Shown one piece after another: positions 45,836 through 56,735 of a DNA stretch of 64,000 nucleotides. Origin of the DNA: Antilocapra americana (taxonomy: Eukaryota > Chordata > Mammalia > Artiodactyla > Antilocapridae); the NCBI GenBank assembly GCA_007570785.1, contig ML664199.1, positions 15,987,594 to 16,051,593 of the forward strand. The letters are read 5' to 3'. The number at the start of each line of letters is the position of its first letter. The first letter of the stretch is position 1. Position numbers and translations under genes: made by a program. The notes beneath the pieces are model-generated. The model was not told where the DNA came from, searched no databases, and worked only from the letters and a program-made list of their open reading frames with translations.

Positions 45836-46770
45836 AATATCATCAAAACAAATAACTCAATCAAAAAATGAGCAGAAGATCTAAACAGACATTTCTCCAA
45901 AGAAGACATATCAAGATGGCCAAGAGGCACATGAAAAGATGTTCAACATCACTAATAATTAGAGAAATGCATATCAAAGATATAATGAGATATCACCTCA
46001 TACCAGTAAGAATGGTTATCATCGAAAAAAAAATTCACAAACAACAAATGCTGGGAAAGGGAATCCTCCTACACTGTTGGTGGGAGTGTAAATTGGTACA
46101 GCCACTGTAGTGAACAGTATGGAGGCTCCTTAAAAAACTAAAAATAGATCTAACACATTACCCTGCAATTCCACTCCTGGGGATATATTGAGATAAAAAC
46201 ATGATATGAAAGGATACAAGCACCCCAGTGTTGATTGCAGCACTATTTACAATAGCCAGGACATGTATGCAACATAGAAATACATCAGCAGGGGAATGGA
46301 TAAAGAAGATATGGCATAAATATACAATGGAATATTCCTCAGCCATTAAAAAGTATGAAACAATGTCATTTGCATGACATGATTGGATATAGAGATTGTC
46401 ATAATGAGTGAACTAAGTCAGGCAGAGAAAGATAAATATTGTATGATATCACTTATATGTAGAATCTTCAAAAAAAAATGATACAAATGAACTTACAAAA
46501 CAGAAACACACTTGGAGAACTTATGCTTACCAGGGTGGGAAGGTGGGTTGTGGGATAATTAAGGAGTTTGGGATTGACATGTCCTCACTGCTATGTTTAA
46601 AATGGGTAACCAATAATGATCTATTGCACAGAACAGAGAACTCTGCTCAATATTATATAACAACCTAAATGGAAAAAGAATTCGAAAAACAATAGATATA
46701 TGCATATGTATAATGGAATAACTTTGCTGTACACTTGAAACTAACAGCATTTTTAATCAACTATACACCA
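45836..46770 (+). mobile_element. Old L1, 3' part downstream of BovB
   Basis: Resumes the L1 ORF2 text after the BovB ('aacttaatatcatcaaaaca', 'gaccatttctccaaagaag'-type region, 'aaatgctgggaaagg', 'gccaggacatgtatgcaaca') and ends in the 3' UTR with 'acttgaaactaacagcattt'. Frame badly decayed. Confidence 0.88.
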
Positions 46771-46912
46771 ATGTAAAGTCAAAGGTACATTTAAGTGATT
46801 AAGTGACTAAAACTGTAATAAACTAATCCAAACGTGTAACTCAAAAAGTGACAGAAATCTTAAAATAATTTCCATGTAATATTATATGACTCTTTTGCTA
46901 CTTTCACAACAG
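46771..46912 (+). promoter_or_regulatory. Possible splice acceptor region of candidate exon
   Basis: Ahead of the candidate exon, 'tatgac' at 46885-46890 fits a branch point and 'tcttttgctactttcacaacag' (46891-46912, shown in part as ctttcacaacag) fits a polypyrimidine tract with AG. Spacing of about 22 bases from branch point to AG is normal. Confidence 0.4.
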
Positions 46913-46972
46913 GGTCTGAAGCTGAAGAAAGAAGATGAAAGATTCATCATTCCCAACCCTGGACAGACTAAG
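46913..46972 (+). CDS. Candidate 60-nt in-frame exon, gene unidentified
   Basis: A 60-base stretch is bounded by a good acceptor (polypyrimidine tract and CAG before 46913) and a good donor (AAG then gtaaat at 46973). It reads without a stop as GLKLKKEDERFIIPNPGQTK, 20 residues exactly, so inclusion or skipping would preserve frame. The sequence just before and after is not coding-like. It is not part of the L1 that ends about 140 bp upstream. I do not recognise the protein. If real, it places this window within an intron-rich gene on the plus strand. If chance, one would expect poorer splice sites. Confidence 0.42.
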
Positions 46973-46978
46973 GTAAAT

Positions 46979-47869
46979 GATTCGTCTTCAAAGTCTTTTT
47001 GTGCGAAAGTAACTTCATTTATTTATTTATTTTTTTTGCTACTTCCTGTGTCAGAACAGATGGTCACACTGTTACTCTTGGTGTCTACATACTGCAACGT
47101 CTATGTCTGCTCACAATGCCTTCCCAGATAATGTCAATAGATGTCAATGAAAAACAGAAATCATCCAATTAAATATAAATTTAGATAAACAACAATTTTT
47201 TTACTATAAGTATGTCCCCAATATTGCATGAAATAAATATGCCTCAAATATTACATAGAATGTACACTAAAAATTATTTGTTGTTTATCTGACATTCAAA
47301 GATAACTAGGCAGCCTGTATTCTATTAGGCAACCCTCTCCCCAGAGCCAAGTCATCAAAGGAGCTAACCAAAATTAACTTCACATAAATCCTTTTGAAGC
47401 TATTTTAAAGGTATTTTTCCCCTTGTCCAAAACTAAGCCCTGTTTTTGAGCCCACATAGACCAAATTTCCCAATCTAAACAGAAACATTTGACCAATGTA
47501 AATTGTCAAGAGCTATGGAAAACACCTGCTCTTTCAAGCATCTTTTGGCAGAATGCACTAACTATTCCAAAATATAATTTAGGAATTGAATTACTTTCAT
47601 CATTTTAGTACACTGACAAAACTAGCCTCTGAGTAAAGTACATTGGGAATGAGTTTGGGGGTAAGGGTGGGCACATTGACCATGAAGTCCTTGAGAAGCA
47701 ATTCTCATGACAGTAAGGCTCAGAAGGAATTGCTGTCTTTCAAAGGAAATCATCACAAATCATTAAAAAGGAAGACCTAGTTAGCAACATTAGTTGAAGA
47801 TCTAGCAAAAAGAAGATTAGCTTAAAAATTAACTGACATACAAAAAGGAAAATGATCAGATACCAGAGC
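46979..47869. other. No gene or recognised repeat
   Basis: AT-rich. Possibly intronic if the exon at 46913-46972 is real. No repeat landmarks. Confidence 0.35.
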
Positions 47870-48720
47870 AGTGTAGAAAAATCCAGTTTTCCTCTATATT
47901 ACCTATAACCAATGAGAAGACATAACAGAAAAAAAAATGCCACTTACCATAGCAACTACTAGGAAATACTTAGATGAGAATAAGACTATACACATACATG
48001 CAAGATTTTCATTTCTAAAAAACCTCTAAAATATATTTTCTAGATGTTAAAAAAGATGAATAAATACAATGATATACTGTTATAATTAAAATATTAACTG
48101 TCTCTAAACAATATGGCAATATCAATGCTACCCATATAGAGTCAACAAGTGGACTTTTCACCAAACCTGATCAACTGATTCTCAATTTCATGGAGAAAAC
48201 TAAATACACGATAATATATGCGAGCCAATTTTGGAGAAGAAAAATAAAGAGAAAATGCCTACCTGATATCCAAACATATCACAAACTATAATAACTAAGA
48301 ATGTAAACTAGAAAGGAAACAAGAACCCAAACAAAACAAAGAATATATGTGAATCTAGAGTATGACATGGTGTCACTTAAATCGATAGATAAAAGACTAT
48401 TCAAAAAAGATGAACTACTGGAACAATTGGCCATTCATATTTTTTAAGTAAAATTTTTCTTGACACAAAAAAGTCAAGAAAAAAGAAAATCTCAATATAA
48501 ACAGCAGATTAAATAGCTCTGCTTAAAAATCTAAGCATCAGTGTATATGAAGTTGAGATAGGGATAATCTTTTTAAACAAGACATGAAAAGCCAAAAGAC
48601 ATTTCAAAATTTAATGAATTTTATAAGATCAAATTTTAAATGTTCCAGGAGACAAAAGACCCTATAAACCAAAAATAGGGAGAAAATATTTACAAATGGA
48701 TATAACAAAGAATTGCTGAC
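47870..48720 (+). repeat. Ancient L1M ORF2-like sequence
   Basis: Follows the order of L1 ORF2 C-terminal half: 'acaatatggcaatatcaatg', 'ctcaatttcatggagaaaac', 'ggaaacaagaacccaaacaa', 'gatagataaaagactattca', 'ccaaaaatagggagaaaata'. Strongly decayed, with no usable frame. Continues after the MIR, microsatellite and SINE at about 49195-49555. Confidence 0.65.
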
Positions 48721-48734
48721 TGTGTCAGCTCCTT

Positions 48735-48870
48735 CATAGTACTTAGCTTCTCAGTGCCATAATTTTTTAATATGTAAAGTGAAGATAATAAAAGTAAACT
48801 ACCTTGAAGTATTGTTGTAATTAAATGAGGTTATATATAAATTTAGAATAGTGTCTGGCAACTATTAAGT
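48735..48870 (-). repeat. MIR SINE fragment, minus strand
   Basis: Complement of MIR: 'cttctcagtgccataatttt', 'aagtgaagataataaaagta', 'gttgtaattaaatgaggtta', 'agtgtctggcaactattaag'. Inserted in old L1. Confidence 0.68.
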
Positions 48871-48874
48871 GTGT

Positions 48875-48876
<2 letters not shown>

Positions 48877-48913
<37 letters not shown>
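48877..48913 (+). repeat. (AC)n microsatellite, about 18 units
   Basis: Uninterrupted AC dinucleotide run preceded by 'gtgtgt', giving a short inverted GT/AC junction at 48870-48880. Likely polymorphic in length. Confidence 0.95.
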
Positions 48914-48914
<1 letters not shown>

Positions 48915-48920
48915 CTATAT

Positions 48921-49144
48921 GTGATGCATGCTAAGGTGTCTCAGTCATGTCTGATTCTTTGCAGCCCTATGGACTGGAGCCCACCAGGCTCTCTGTCCGT
49001 GGAATTCTACAGGCAAGAATACTGGAGTGGGTTGCCATGCCCTTCTCCAGAGAATTTTCCTGGCCCAGTGATCGAACCACAACTCATATCTCCTGCATTG
49101 GCAGGCAAATTCTCTGCTAGTGCCACCTGGGAAGCCCATACAGG
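48921..49144 (-). mobile_element. Bov-tA SINE, full length
   Basis: Plus strand 'ctaaggtgtctcagtcatgt' through 'gtgccacctgggaagcccat'. Flanks caactatat (48912-48920) and caactacat (49145-49153) match with one difference, a probable TSD. It sits directly at the end of the (AC)n run. Confidence 0.93.
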
Positions 49145-49194
49145 CAACTACATAAGTCAAAAAGAAAAAGACAAAAAAACAAAGGCTTGAACAC

Positions 49195-49555
49195 AAAATA
49201 TTCACCTAAAAGAAATACAAATGATTAATTACATGACAAGATTAGCCATATAAAAAAGTTAATTGTATGAAAAGATTAATATGAAACAATAGATGAAAAA
49301 GTAGTCAACTTCACTAATAAGCAGGGTAATATAAAAAAACAGTGGGAGACCATCTGTCAATCACAAGAATGGCCAAATTAAAAACTAATATTGTTAAAAA
49401 CTGAGGTGAGAGTATGGGGAAATTCTAATAATAGTAATGCAAGGGCAGCCACTTTGGAGAGCCAGGTTAATGTACTCATTTAAATTTAAAGACACACATA
49501 GATGACAAAGTGATCCCAGTTCTCATTATCTCATTATCTATACTCAGAGTAGACT
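49195..49555 (+). repeat. Ancient L1M, continuation
   Basis: 'gaccatctgtcaatcacaag', 'atggccaaattaaaaactaa', 'gcaagggcagccactttgga' correspond to the L1 ORF2 end region that precedes the 3' UTR. Same element as 47870-48720. Confidence 0.6.
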
Positions 49556-50310
49556 GTGTAATTTAAGAGACCCAGTATAAATTGCAAATGCAAACCCGAG
49601 GGCAGGAAGGGGCCACAAAGGACAGATGACTCTGAAAATTGTAAGATAAGTTTGATTCCTAGACCTGGAAAGGTGAGGAGCCTCCACTGAGTGACCCCTG
49701 CAGAGCTGCCCTACAGGTACTGTGGTCCTATGGGACTAGCAACCAAGTTCAGCCCACCCCTCATCTGTGACCAGGGAGTGGTGGACAATAGTGAAACACA
49801 ACCCTCTTTCTTCCCTACCAATCCCACTACACACACAGACACAAACTCACAGAAACACTAACACAGCCCAGTCACTGCCCCGAGGGGCACACCCCCAGGA
49901 TCACCAGATCCCAGGCAGGCAATGCTGGAGTAGCTAGGGATCCAGAGGGCATAGAGTGGAGACAGCAAACCTGTTCTGCAGAGGAGGTGGGACTCCTTGA
50001 GCTAAAAACCACACAGGCTGCATTGCCCTGTTGGATTTGACTTAGAAAACAGATTCAAAGATAAGATCACTATTAATTTCAAGACAGGAAACACAGAGCG
50101 TAAGCCAAAAGTGGGGCCTGAGGGCTCCTGGGAAGCTGGTGCAGAGCATTGCTGCACAGTCATTTCTCCCCTCAGGGAACAACCACAAACAGAAGACACC
50201 CATTCTGGCCTTTGAGTTCTTTGAGCAACTGTCCTGGCACAGAGGCCTCCAGAGGACAAGGCCTACCCCCACCCCTGCACACAGCTCCCCAATAGCTTTT
50301 TACACCCTCA
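49556..50310. other. GC-richer unassigned segment, perhaps old LINE 5' region
   Basis: CA-rich run at 49827-49860 and raised GC. Overlapping frames on both strands (50002-50272 minus, 50139-50324 plus) point to no gene. It may be the 5' part of the HAL1-like element that follows, because it ends in '..ccaatagctttttacaccc' and flows into it. Confidence 0.3.
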
Positions 50311-51960
50311 TCCTAAAAAGATGAAAGACGACCTTAACATTACAATCACCTAACATTTGAACAAAAATTCCAAAGGGAAGACACAGATAAAGATCTAAAA
50401 AGAAAAAAAAAAGTGATGCCAGAGGGAAAGAATAATTTGGACAATGAAACATTTAAAAACCTCTAACTCCTATCTTCAGAAATCCTGAGATGCTATTTTT
50501 CCATAGAAAAATAAGACAGCATTTAAAAAGGAAGTCAAAGAAAAAAAAACAGAAACACTTAGATGCTTAAAGTATATTAAGTTTTAAAAAAACCAAAGGA
50601 CAATTTGGAAATAAAGTCAAATATACCAAGAAGGAGAATAAAAAGAGAATTTAAAAATATAAATGAAGAATTAATCTGCACGACCCAAGCATCAGACATT
50701 TCATTCTATTAGGAATTATAGAAAGAGATAAGAGATAATGAAAGAGAAAAATTATGTAAAAAAAATAAAGTTTTCATTAGGGAAAGACAGGAGATTCCAA
50801 AGTAAAAGACCTACTTTAAAAGAAGGAGACCCACAGTCAGGGAAATAGCTGGAAAGTTTTACAATGCTAAGAATAAAGATGTTGAAAGCTTTCAGATGGG
50901 GAAAAAAACAAAGTCATGGACACAGGAATAACCAAATAACCAGTTGATCACCTTCAGACTGCTCACAATATTAGATGCCTTCATTATCATAAGGAGAAAT
51001 AACCTTGAAACTTTGATCCTTATTCAACCAAGTTATCGATCAAGTTTTAAGGGAGAAAAAAATATGTTCATCATGCACAAAAATTTACCCCTCGGATACC
51101 TTTTCCTAGTAAGTTACTTGAGAAAACCCTTAATCAAAAAAGACATGAAAATAAGAAATGAGACAAACATTCTAGAGAAGCAGTGAGGATAAAAGCTGGG
51201 AACAAGCCTGGAGAATAGTCTGAATGGGAACAATTGAATGATGGCCCTGAGAATATCTCTGGAAAGGAAGAGTCCATAGTTTACTGAAAGGAGTTTTTGA
51301 AAATAATATGATAAAGGCAAAGAATGTGAGAAAATAAAATGCCATCAAAACAAAAAGCGAAAACTATATACTGACAAATCATAGACAGCATATATTCTTT
51401 GTGTCTGCCTTAACTACACAGTTACAAGAATGTAAATGCCATTTGTTGATTTTCAACTTTTAGATTCAACTTAACAAAGCACATAATCCCAGTTAACACT
51501 CTAAAAGGTATTGACTATAAAATAAATTGGAAGGGTGGAAAGGAAAGGGAATCAGAAAGAAAAGGTAGCATCAATTATATAAAATCAGAATCCATATATC
51601 TATATTTGATTGATAAGAAATAAACATTTAAATATTTTAACTATAATATAATTGCAAAGAGCCCCATAGAGAAACTACATGCAATGTTAGGATCATACTG
51701 GAGGAAAATGAGAAGGGAAGTAGCAACAACATAAATAAGGGGAATCATAGTTCATATCAAGGAGGAAGTCACTGTACTGTCTGCAGTTGAAACTTATTAA
51801 TAATGATATGGGCATAGATTATTTTGCCACCTGTATATAATGCCAATAGACACATGCTCAGACTGGCTGCCCAGGAGAAGTGGGGCTGGTGGCCATGAAG
51901 CAGAAGTTGCTGCATCTTAACATTAGCCTTTCTTGTCCTTTTTGATTTTTCAATCAGGGG
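50311..51960 (+). repeat. HAL1-like (ORF1-type) ancient LINE
   Basis: The stretch 'aagttatcgatcaagtttta', 'catgcacaaaaatttacccc', 'cttttcctagtaagttactt', 'gagaaaacccttaatcaaaa' and 'aaactatatactgacaaatc' matches the 3' half of HAL1, a fossil LINE that carried only an ORF1-like gene. No open frame is preserved. The 5' limit is uncertain. Confidence 0.58.
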
Positions 51961-53499
51961 CATTTATTGTGTTGATACAAATATATAATGAGGGGAAAAA
52001 TGAAATGGGAAATATTGAAGTAGATTTGTTATGTATCATCAAAGACATCTCTAAGACATATTATCGAATGATAAATGCATTTTAGAGAAAGGTGCATAGA
52101 GAATGATCTCGTTTATTTTGGAAACCAAAAAACAATTCAACAAAAAATCCATAGCACAACATTGTGAAACATGTATGAATATATAGAGACATGTATTTAA
52201 AATGCATTAGAAATCATCTGGAAGTATCCACACCAAACCGATGTTGTGTTACCTCTCAGAAAGGAATAGAAACCTGGGGATGGTCAGAAATATTATAATA
52301 TTGTATAAAGAAAATAAATTCATGTGTTACCTTGTAATTTAAAGTAAATGTTAAAAATAATAGCAGCAGATCATGACCTATTAATTGATAAGTTCTGATT
52401 AGTATGTGAGGTTTGGATAGCTTTGGTCCAATTTCCTTTTTAATTTCTACAGTATTACAATTTGGCTTGTAAACAAATATAATTCATTAATACTGGAAAC
52501 ACTTTCTTATCTTAAAAAATCAATAGCTCCTTCGATAGTTCTTGCTATATCTTTGAATAATTAGAGTCACCCTCTCCAATAATGTGTGTGCTGCTTAGGG
52601 AAGCATGCACATTTTGCTCTGCTTTAATTTGTTTATCTATTAAACTTGGTTTAATTTTAATTATCCAGCAATCATTAGCATGCACTTTTATGCAGAGAGG
52701 AAAGGCAAGCTTAAATCTGTACTCTCTGAGTATCACTGTTTATTACATTTACCAGTGGGTAAAATAAAATTAAAACTTCTGCAAGAATTTAGAGATGCAA
52801 ATAAAAACATTCAACGTCCCTTTGCGGTAGGGCTGTAGATAGAGGTGAGTACCATGAGCATTTCAGAAACTCAAATAAGAGGAACAAAATATTCTAAAGT
52901 CATTCATGCAAGAAAGTGAAGCAGGTGGTTGCCTTTATGGCCACCTTTTCCTGGACATCCTGACATGACATCTATTTCAAATATTCCACCTCGTTGTCTC
53001 TATGGAGCATTAAAGAACTCATAAAAATTCCAGCAACTTGGGATGCAAAACACATCATATTTAGTAACCAAACTGTCTGAACCACTGGTGCAAGAGATAG
53101 TTTGCCATAGTCTAAGCACTAGATATGATGCACCTGGGTCTGAGATGGGTTATCTGCTAAGGTACCAAGAGTCTTAGCAGCTACATGAAGGCAGCAGGAC
53201 GAATTCACATCACACATTAGAGATACAAAGTTTCAGAGAAAAGGCCAAACACCCAGAATAATGGTTCCAGGAATTTGATCATGGAAGGCAAAAAATGAAA
53301 CAGAAAGGCAGGAGTACAGCCATCCCATCCTACTGGCCTCCTCACTCCCTGGCATCTGGAAGAATAGTTTGGGGACACAGAATGTGACAGCCTGAGAGTT
53401 CCAGCTTCACTTGGTTGTGAATGTGGGTGATGACGTCTCTCCCAAAACTCTTGTGATACGTAATAAATAAGGCTAACTTGCAGCTAGTATTAATAGATA
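51961..53499. other. No gene or recognised repeat
   Basis: About 1.5 kb without diagnostic repeat or exon. Short frames on both strands at 52545-52767 overlap each other and have no motif. Confidence 0.38.
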
Positions 53500-53755
53500 A
53501 ATAAATCCTGAAGATCTAATGCACAGTACAGGGATTAGAATCAATATTGCATTACAATCATCACACTGACTAAGAGATTAAATCTTAATGATTCCCACCA
53601 CAATGAGAAAGGATAAATATGTGACATGATTAGAGGGGCTAGTTAATACTACAATGGTAATCACAGTGCAATATATAGATGTATCAAATCAACACGTTGT
53701 ACAACTTAAACTTACGCAATGTTTTATGCTGAATATATTTCCATTTAAAAAATGC
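53500..53755 (+). repeat. Ancient L1M 3' UTR fragment
   Basis: 'gcacagtacagggattagaa', 'atgtgacatgattagagggg', 'caatggtaatcacagtgcaa', 'gatgtatcaaatcaacacgt' and 'tgtacaacttaaacttacgc' match the old L1M 3' UTR series. Diverged. Confidence 0.72.
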
Positions 53756-53827
53756 AAAGCCAAGCTAGATTTTTTTTTTTAAAAGAAAGTAAGCTATGAA
53801 ATGGCCCTTTATTTTTTTTTGTCCCAT

Positions 53828-54439
53828 GGGTTTCTTTTTAAAAATTTTATTGGAGCATAGTTGCTTTACAATGTTGTGTTAGTTTCAGGTATAGAACAAA
53901 GTGAATCAGTTATACATATACTTATACCCACTCTTTTTTCTTTTAGATTCTTCCCTCGTATAGGCCATTACAGATTATTGAGTAGAATTCTTTGTGCAAA
54001 ACGCAGGTTCTTATTAGTTGTCTATTTTATACATGTGTGTATGCTCTAAGGTTCAACTCTTGGCAACCCCATGAACTATATATATAGTTCACCACAGTCC
54101 TCTGTCGATGGAATTTTCCAGGCAGCAATATTGGAGTGGGTTGTCATTTCCTACTCTGTGTCTCCTGCATTGGCAGGTGGATTTTTTACCATTTGAACCA
54201 CCTGGGAAGCCCCATTTTATACATGGTAGTATATATATATGTCAATCCCAATCTCCTAATTTATTCGTCCTCCACCCCCTATCCACTAGCCATAAAAAAG
54301 AATAAAATAATGCCATTTGGAGCAACGTAGATGGACCTAGAGATAGTCACACTGCGTGGAGTATAAGTCAAACACAGAAACACAGAATATATGATATCAT
54401 TTATATGTGGGATCTTAAAAAGGGGTACAAATGAACATA
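53828..54439 (-). mobile_element. L1 3' portion with 5' inversion, 8-bp TSD
   Basis: The minus-strand 3' end begins at 53828 (complement of L1 terminus, 'ttattggagcatagttgctt' on the plus strand) and extends to about 54285. The adjoining 54289-54439 reads on the plus strand as the L1 segment that normally lies just upstream ('aagaataaaataatgccatt', 'gtagatggacctagagatag'). The exact tgtcccat TSD is at 53820-53827 and 54440-54447. Inversion of the 5' part inside one TSD is the twin-priming footprint. A SINE later entered the 3' part. Confidence 0.85.
54036..54213 (-). mobile_element. Bov-tA SINE nested in L1, perfect TSD
   Basis: Plus strand 'tgtgtatgctctaaggttca' through 'accacctgggaagcccc'. 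The exact 12-bp TSD attttatacatg is at 54024-54035 and 54214-54225. A central part of the body is missing between 'gtcatttcctac' and 'tctgtgtctcctgc'. Confidence 0.94.
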
Positions 54440-54611
54440 TGTCCCATTGGATTTTGATTTCAAGCTTTCACGTTCCCTTTAGGCTCCTTATTCCACCTGT
54501 TCCCTCTGAGGTCTCAGGAAGTGGCACAGCAGCTGCCTCCTCCTCCTCCCCCACCTCTAGGAAGCCTCTGTTACACAAACCTGTTTGCATCTGCTTACTT
54601 CCTCCTGTGTT

Positions 54612-54753
54612 GTGAGCTAGTTGCTTTAGACATGTCTGACTCTTTGCAAACCTATGGATTGTAGCCCTCCTGGCTCCTCTGCCCATGGAATTTTCCAGGC
54701 AAGAATACTGGAGTGGGTTGCCATGCCGTCCTCCAGGGAATCTTCCCAACCCT
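54612..54753 (-). mobile_element. BovA-type SINE, minus strand
   Basis: Plus strand 'tgagctagttgctttagaca' through 'gccgtcctccagggaatctt', ending at 'cccaacc'. Head missing. Preceded by a CT-rich tract (54530-54560). Confidence 0.88.
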
Positions 54754-54851
54754 CCTACGTCTCCATATCCATAGATGAGAAACCACTGCCTGAGCAAAGC
54801 CAACCTTTCACTTGTGCTCTGGATTTTCTTTCCTGCAGACCGCCTCAGGAA

Positions 54852-55056
54852 TGTGAAAGTCAAAGTCACTCAGTCATGTCTGACTCTTTGTGACCCCATG
54901 GACGATTATAGCCCACCAGGCTCCCCTGTTTATGGAGTTCTCCTGGGAAGAATACGAGTGGGTTGCCATTCCCTTCTCCAGGGGATCTTCCCAACCCAGG
55001 GACTGAACCACAGTCTCCTGCATTGCAGGCAGATTCTTTTCCTTCTGAGCCATCAA
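54852..55056 (-). mobile_element. Bov-tA SINE, minus strand
   Basis: Plus strand 'aatgtgaaagtcaaagtcac' through 'tcttttccttctgagccatc'. Near full length with the complement of the tRNA-derived head at the right end, slightly truncated. Confidence 0.92.
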
Positions 55057-55249
55057 CCTGTAGTCAGCAAGGTATATTAACAGATACCTAACTTCTTCAT
55101 TGTCCTGAGGGGAGACTTGCCTCCACTTAACCTGTCCCATCAGTTTTAGCTCTCCTAGTTCTGAATCATGGTCTCTAAAGTTTTGCTAAATGCCCTTCAT
55201 GCCTCTGAGCCATGTGACTGCCTCTGACCCATGCTGTGTTCCCTGTTAT
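55057..55249. other. Unassigned
   Basis: Pyrimidine-rich, probably the 5' part of the L2 fragment that follows but too diverged to say. Confidence 0.3.
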
Positions 55250-55505
55250 ACCTCCCATAGCCACTGCTTATCTAACTCTATCTTAATCATTAAGATACTG
55301 AAAGGCATTGTTGATTCTAGAAAGCCAGCTTTGACACCCTCCCAGTTTAAGTTAAATATGTCTTCTCTCTACTCTCACAGTATCCAATGTTTAATTATTG
55401 GTCAGGTTCCACTTGTCTGTGAGCTTCTTAGGAGTAGTGACCTTGGGATAACACTTTTGTAGACTAGGCAGTCAATAAACATTTGCCAAATGAACAAATA
55501 AAGCA
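55250..55505 (+). repeat. L2 LINE 3' end
   Basis: 'cagctttgacaccctcccag', 'ttggtcaggttccacttgtc', 'tgtgagcttcttaggagtag', 'actaggcagtcaataaacat' and 'tgccaaatgaacaaataaag' match the L2 3' end order. Confidence 0.75.
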
Positions 55506-56299
55506 TTGTTCACCTATTGTTGCATTTTTCCTGTTTTAAAGGAACCAATTGAGAATTTCTTTCCCCAGTATACTTCCTAACACAGTGCCTAGCAATAAAG
55601 AAGCTGAAGGGCAAAGAATAAAACCTACCTGCAGAGCACATCCTGTCCAAAGAAATCAAAAGCCTCCTATCTGCTCTTATGCAAGAAATACACTGAGAAA
55701 AAAGAATTACATATCTCCTGAATCATCCAAGATATTCTCTCACAAGAGAAAACCTTTCATTGCTCAGTAATATTTTTCCTCTAGAGGAAGAGATTTTTTT
55801 CCCCTTGTTTCACACTGTAAAACATTAATTTCTCCCACAAAACTCTAAGAAAAGATTTCCTTTCTTTTCTAAATTTTCTCTGAGATGGAAAAGAGAATTT
55901 TTTTAATCAACATAGATATTAGTCTTTAAACAAAATATTCCTAAATCAGAAGGATATGAAACTAAACATTTCTTTGAAAAAGGACTTTATAAAATGTACG
56001 CTGAAATTTACATGCAATAAAAACTGATTTACAAACACAGGACCATTAATTAATTCAACATCGTAATCTAGTAATCAACAAGGCAAAAGGAGAAAGTTGT
56101 ATATGTTCCCAAATTCAGCTGTGATAAATGTGGTATTGCTCTTTCAGACAACATAGTACCTTGGAGCACCATCACCTCATAACCCTTGGTGGTAGACAGG
56201 GGGCACCTCCCACCACAAAAGCTAGGTATTTCTTTCCCAGACTGGCACCAAGCTCTGTCAATCAGATAAGATGAGCTCCTCCTTGAATCAGCCCACATA
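55506..56299. other. No gene or recognised repeat
   Basis: Unassigned AT-rich sequence. A 73-codon frame (55549-55770) follows a 'ctttccccag' run but is Lys/Arg/Ser-rich without a motif and has no donor-like end. Confidence 0.35.
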
Positions 56300-56735
56300 T
56301 ATCCTTCCTAGTGAAAGCGGTGGCAGCTCCAAGCAGTTTCTGGACATGGCTAGGGGAGCTGGTGTGGAGCTTCTGGTGGCAGTATTTAGTGCCGAGTTGG
56401 AAGCATCATCTGGATAAGCCTCAGCAACATTGCCCAGACATGCAACAATGGTTTATCCTCTGGTACTGCTCTGAGGTAGATTTTAGGCATTTTTCCTGGT
56501 AGCTTATCTCTATGCTTAGTTCTCCAGCCTTTCCAGTGGTACTCGAACTGTCTCATTCCTATTAATAAATCCATTTTCTGCTTCAAACAGTCAGAGTAGA
56601 ATAACGTTTCCTGTTTGCAACTAAGAACTCTGCCTGGAGGAGGAAAGAGTACAACCCACTCTAATACTCCTGCCTGGAAACTTCCATGGACAGAGGAGCT
56701 ACAGTCCATGGGGTCACACAGAACCCTGATACAGA
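56300..56735 (+). repeat. Ancient LTR-like repeat, interrupted by a SINE
   Basis: 'tcctctggtactgctctgag', 'ggcatttttcctggtagctt', 'cattcctattaataaatcca', 'cttcaaacagtcagagtaga' and 'gtttgcaactaagaac..ctgatacag' follow the 3' end of a common ancient mammalian repeat containing an AATAAA signal at 56565-56570. I cannot name the family. The terminal 'agaaccctgatacag' is split off by the SINE. Confidence 0.5.
56633..56719 (+). mobile_element. BovA-type SINE nested in ancient repeat
   Basis: 'cctggaggaggaaagagtac' through 'gtccatggggtcacac'. Flanks agaactctg (56624-56632) and agaaccctg (56720-56728) match with one difference, a probable TSD. Short, with both ends trimmed. Confidence 0.85.

Larger units (their letters stand above)
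39462..46770 (+). mobile_element. Old L1 with 5' inversion, interrupted by BovB
   Basis: Outermost element of a three-level nest. The 3' part is in plus orientation (40577-41530, then 45836-46770 after the BovB insertion) and ends with the L1 3' terminus ('tgctgtacacttgaaactaa'). The 5' part is inverted (39462-40576, minus strand). In the inverted part the 3'-most ORF2 text lies at the far left and the 5'-most at the junction near 40577, exactly as twin priming predicts. ORF2 sequence between the two parts, including the RT catalytic region, is missing. No outer TSD is visible, consistent with age. All frames are decayed. Confidence 0.9.

Noticed and set aside
55549..55770. Open frame after a ctttccccag run as a possible exon
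   Set aside because: The acceptor-like run is fair, but the first bases after it are L2-like, composition is not protein-like, and no donor follows.
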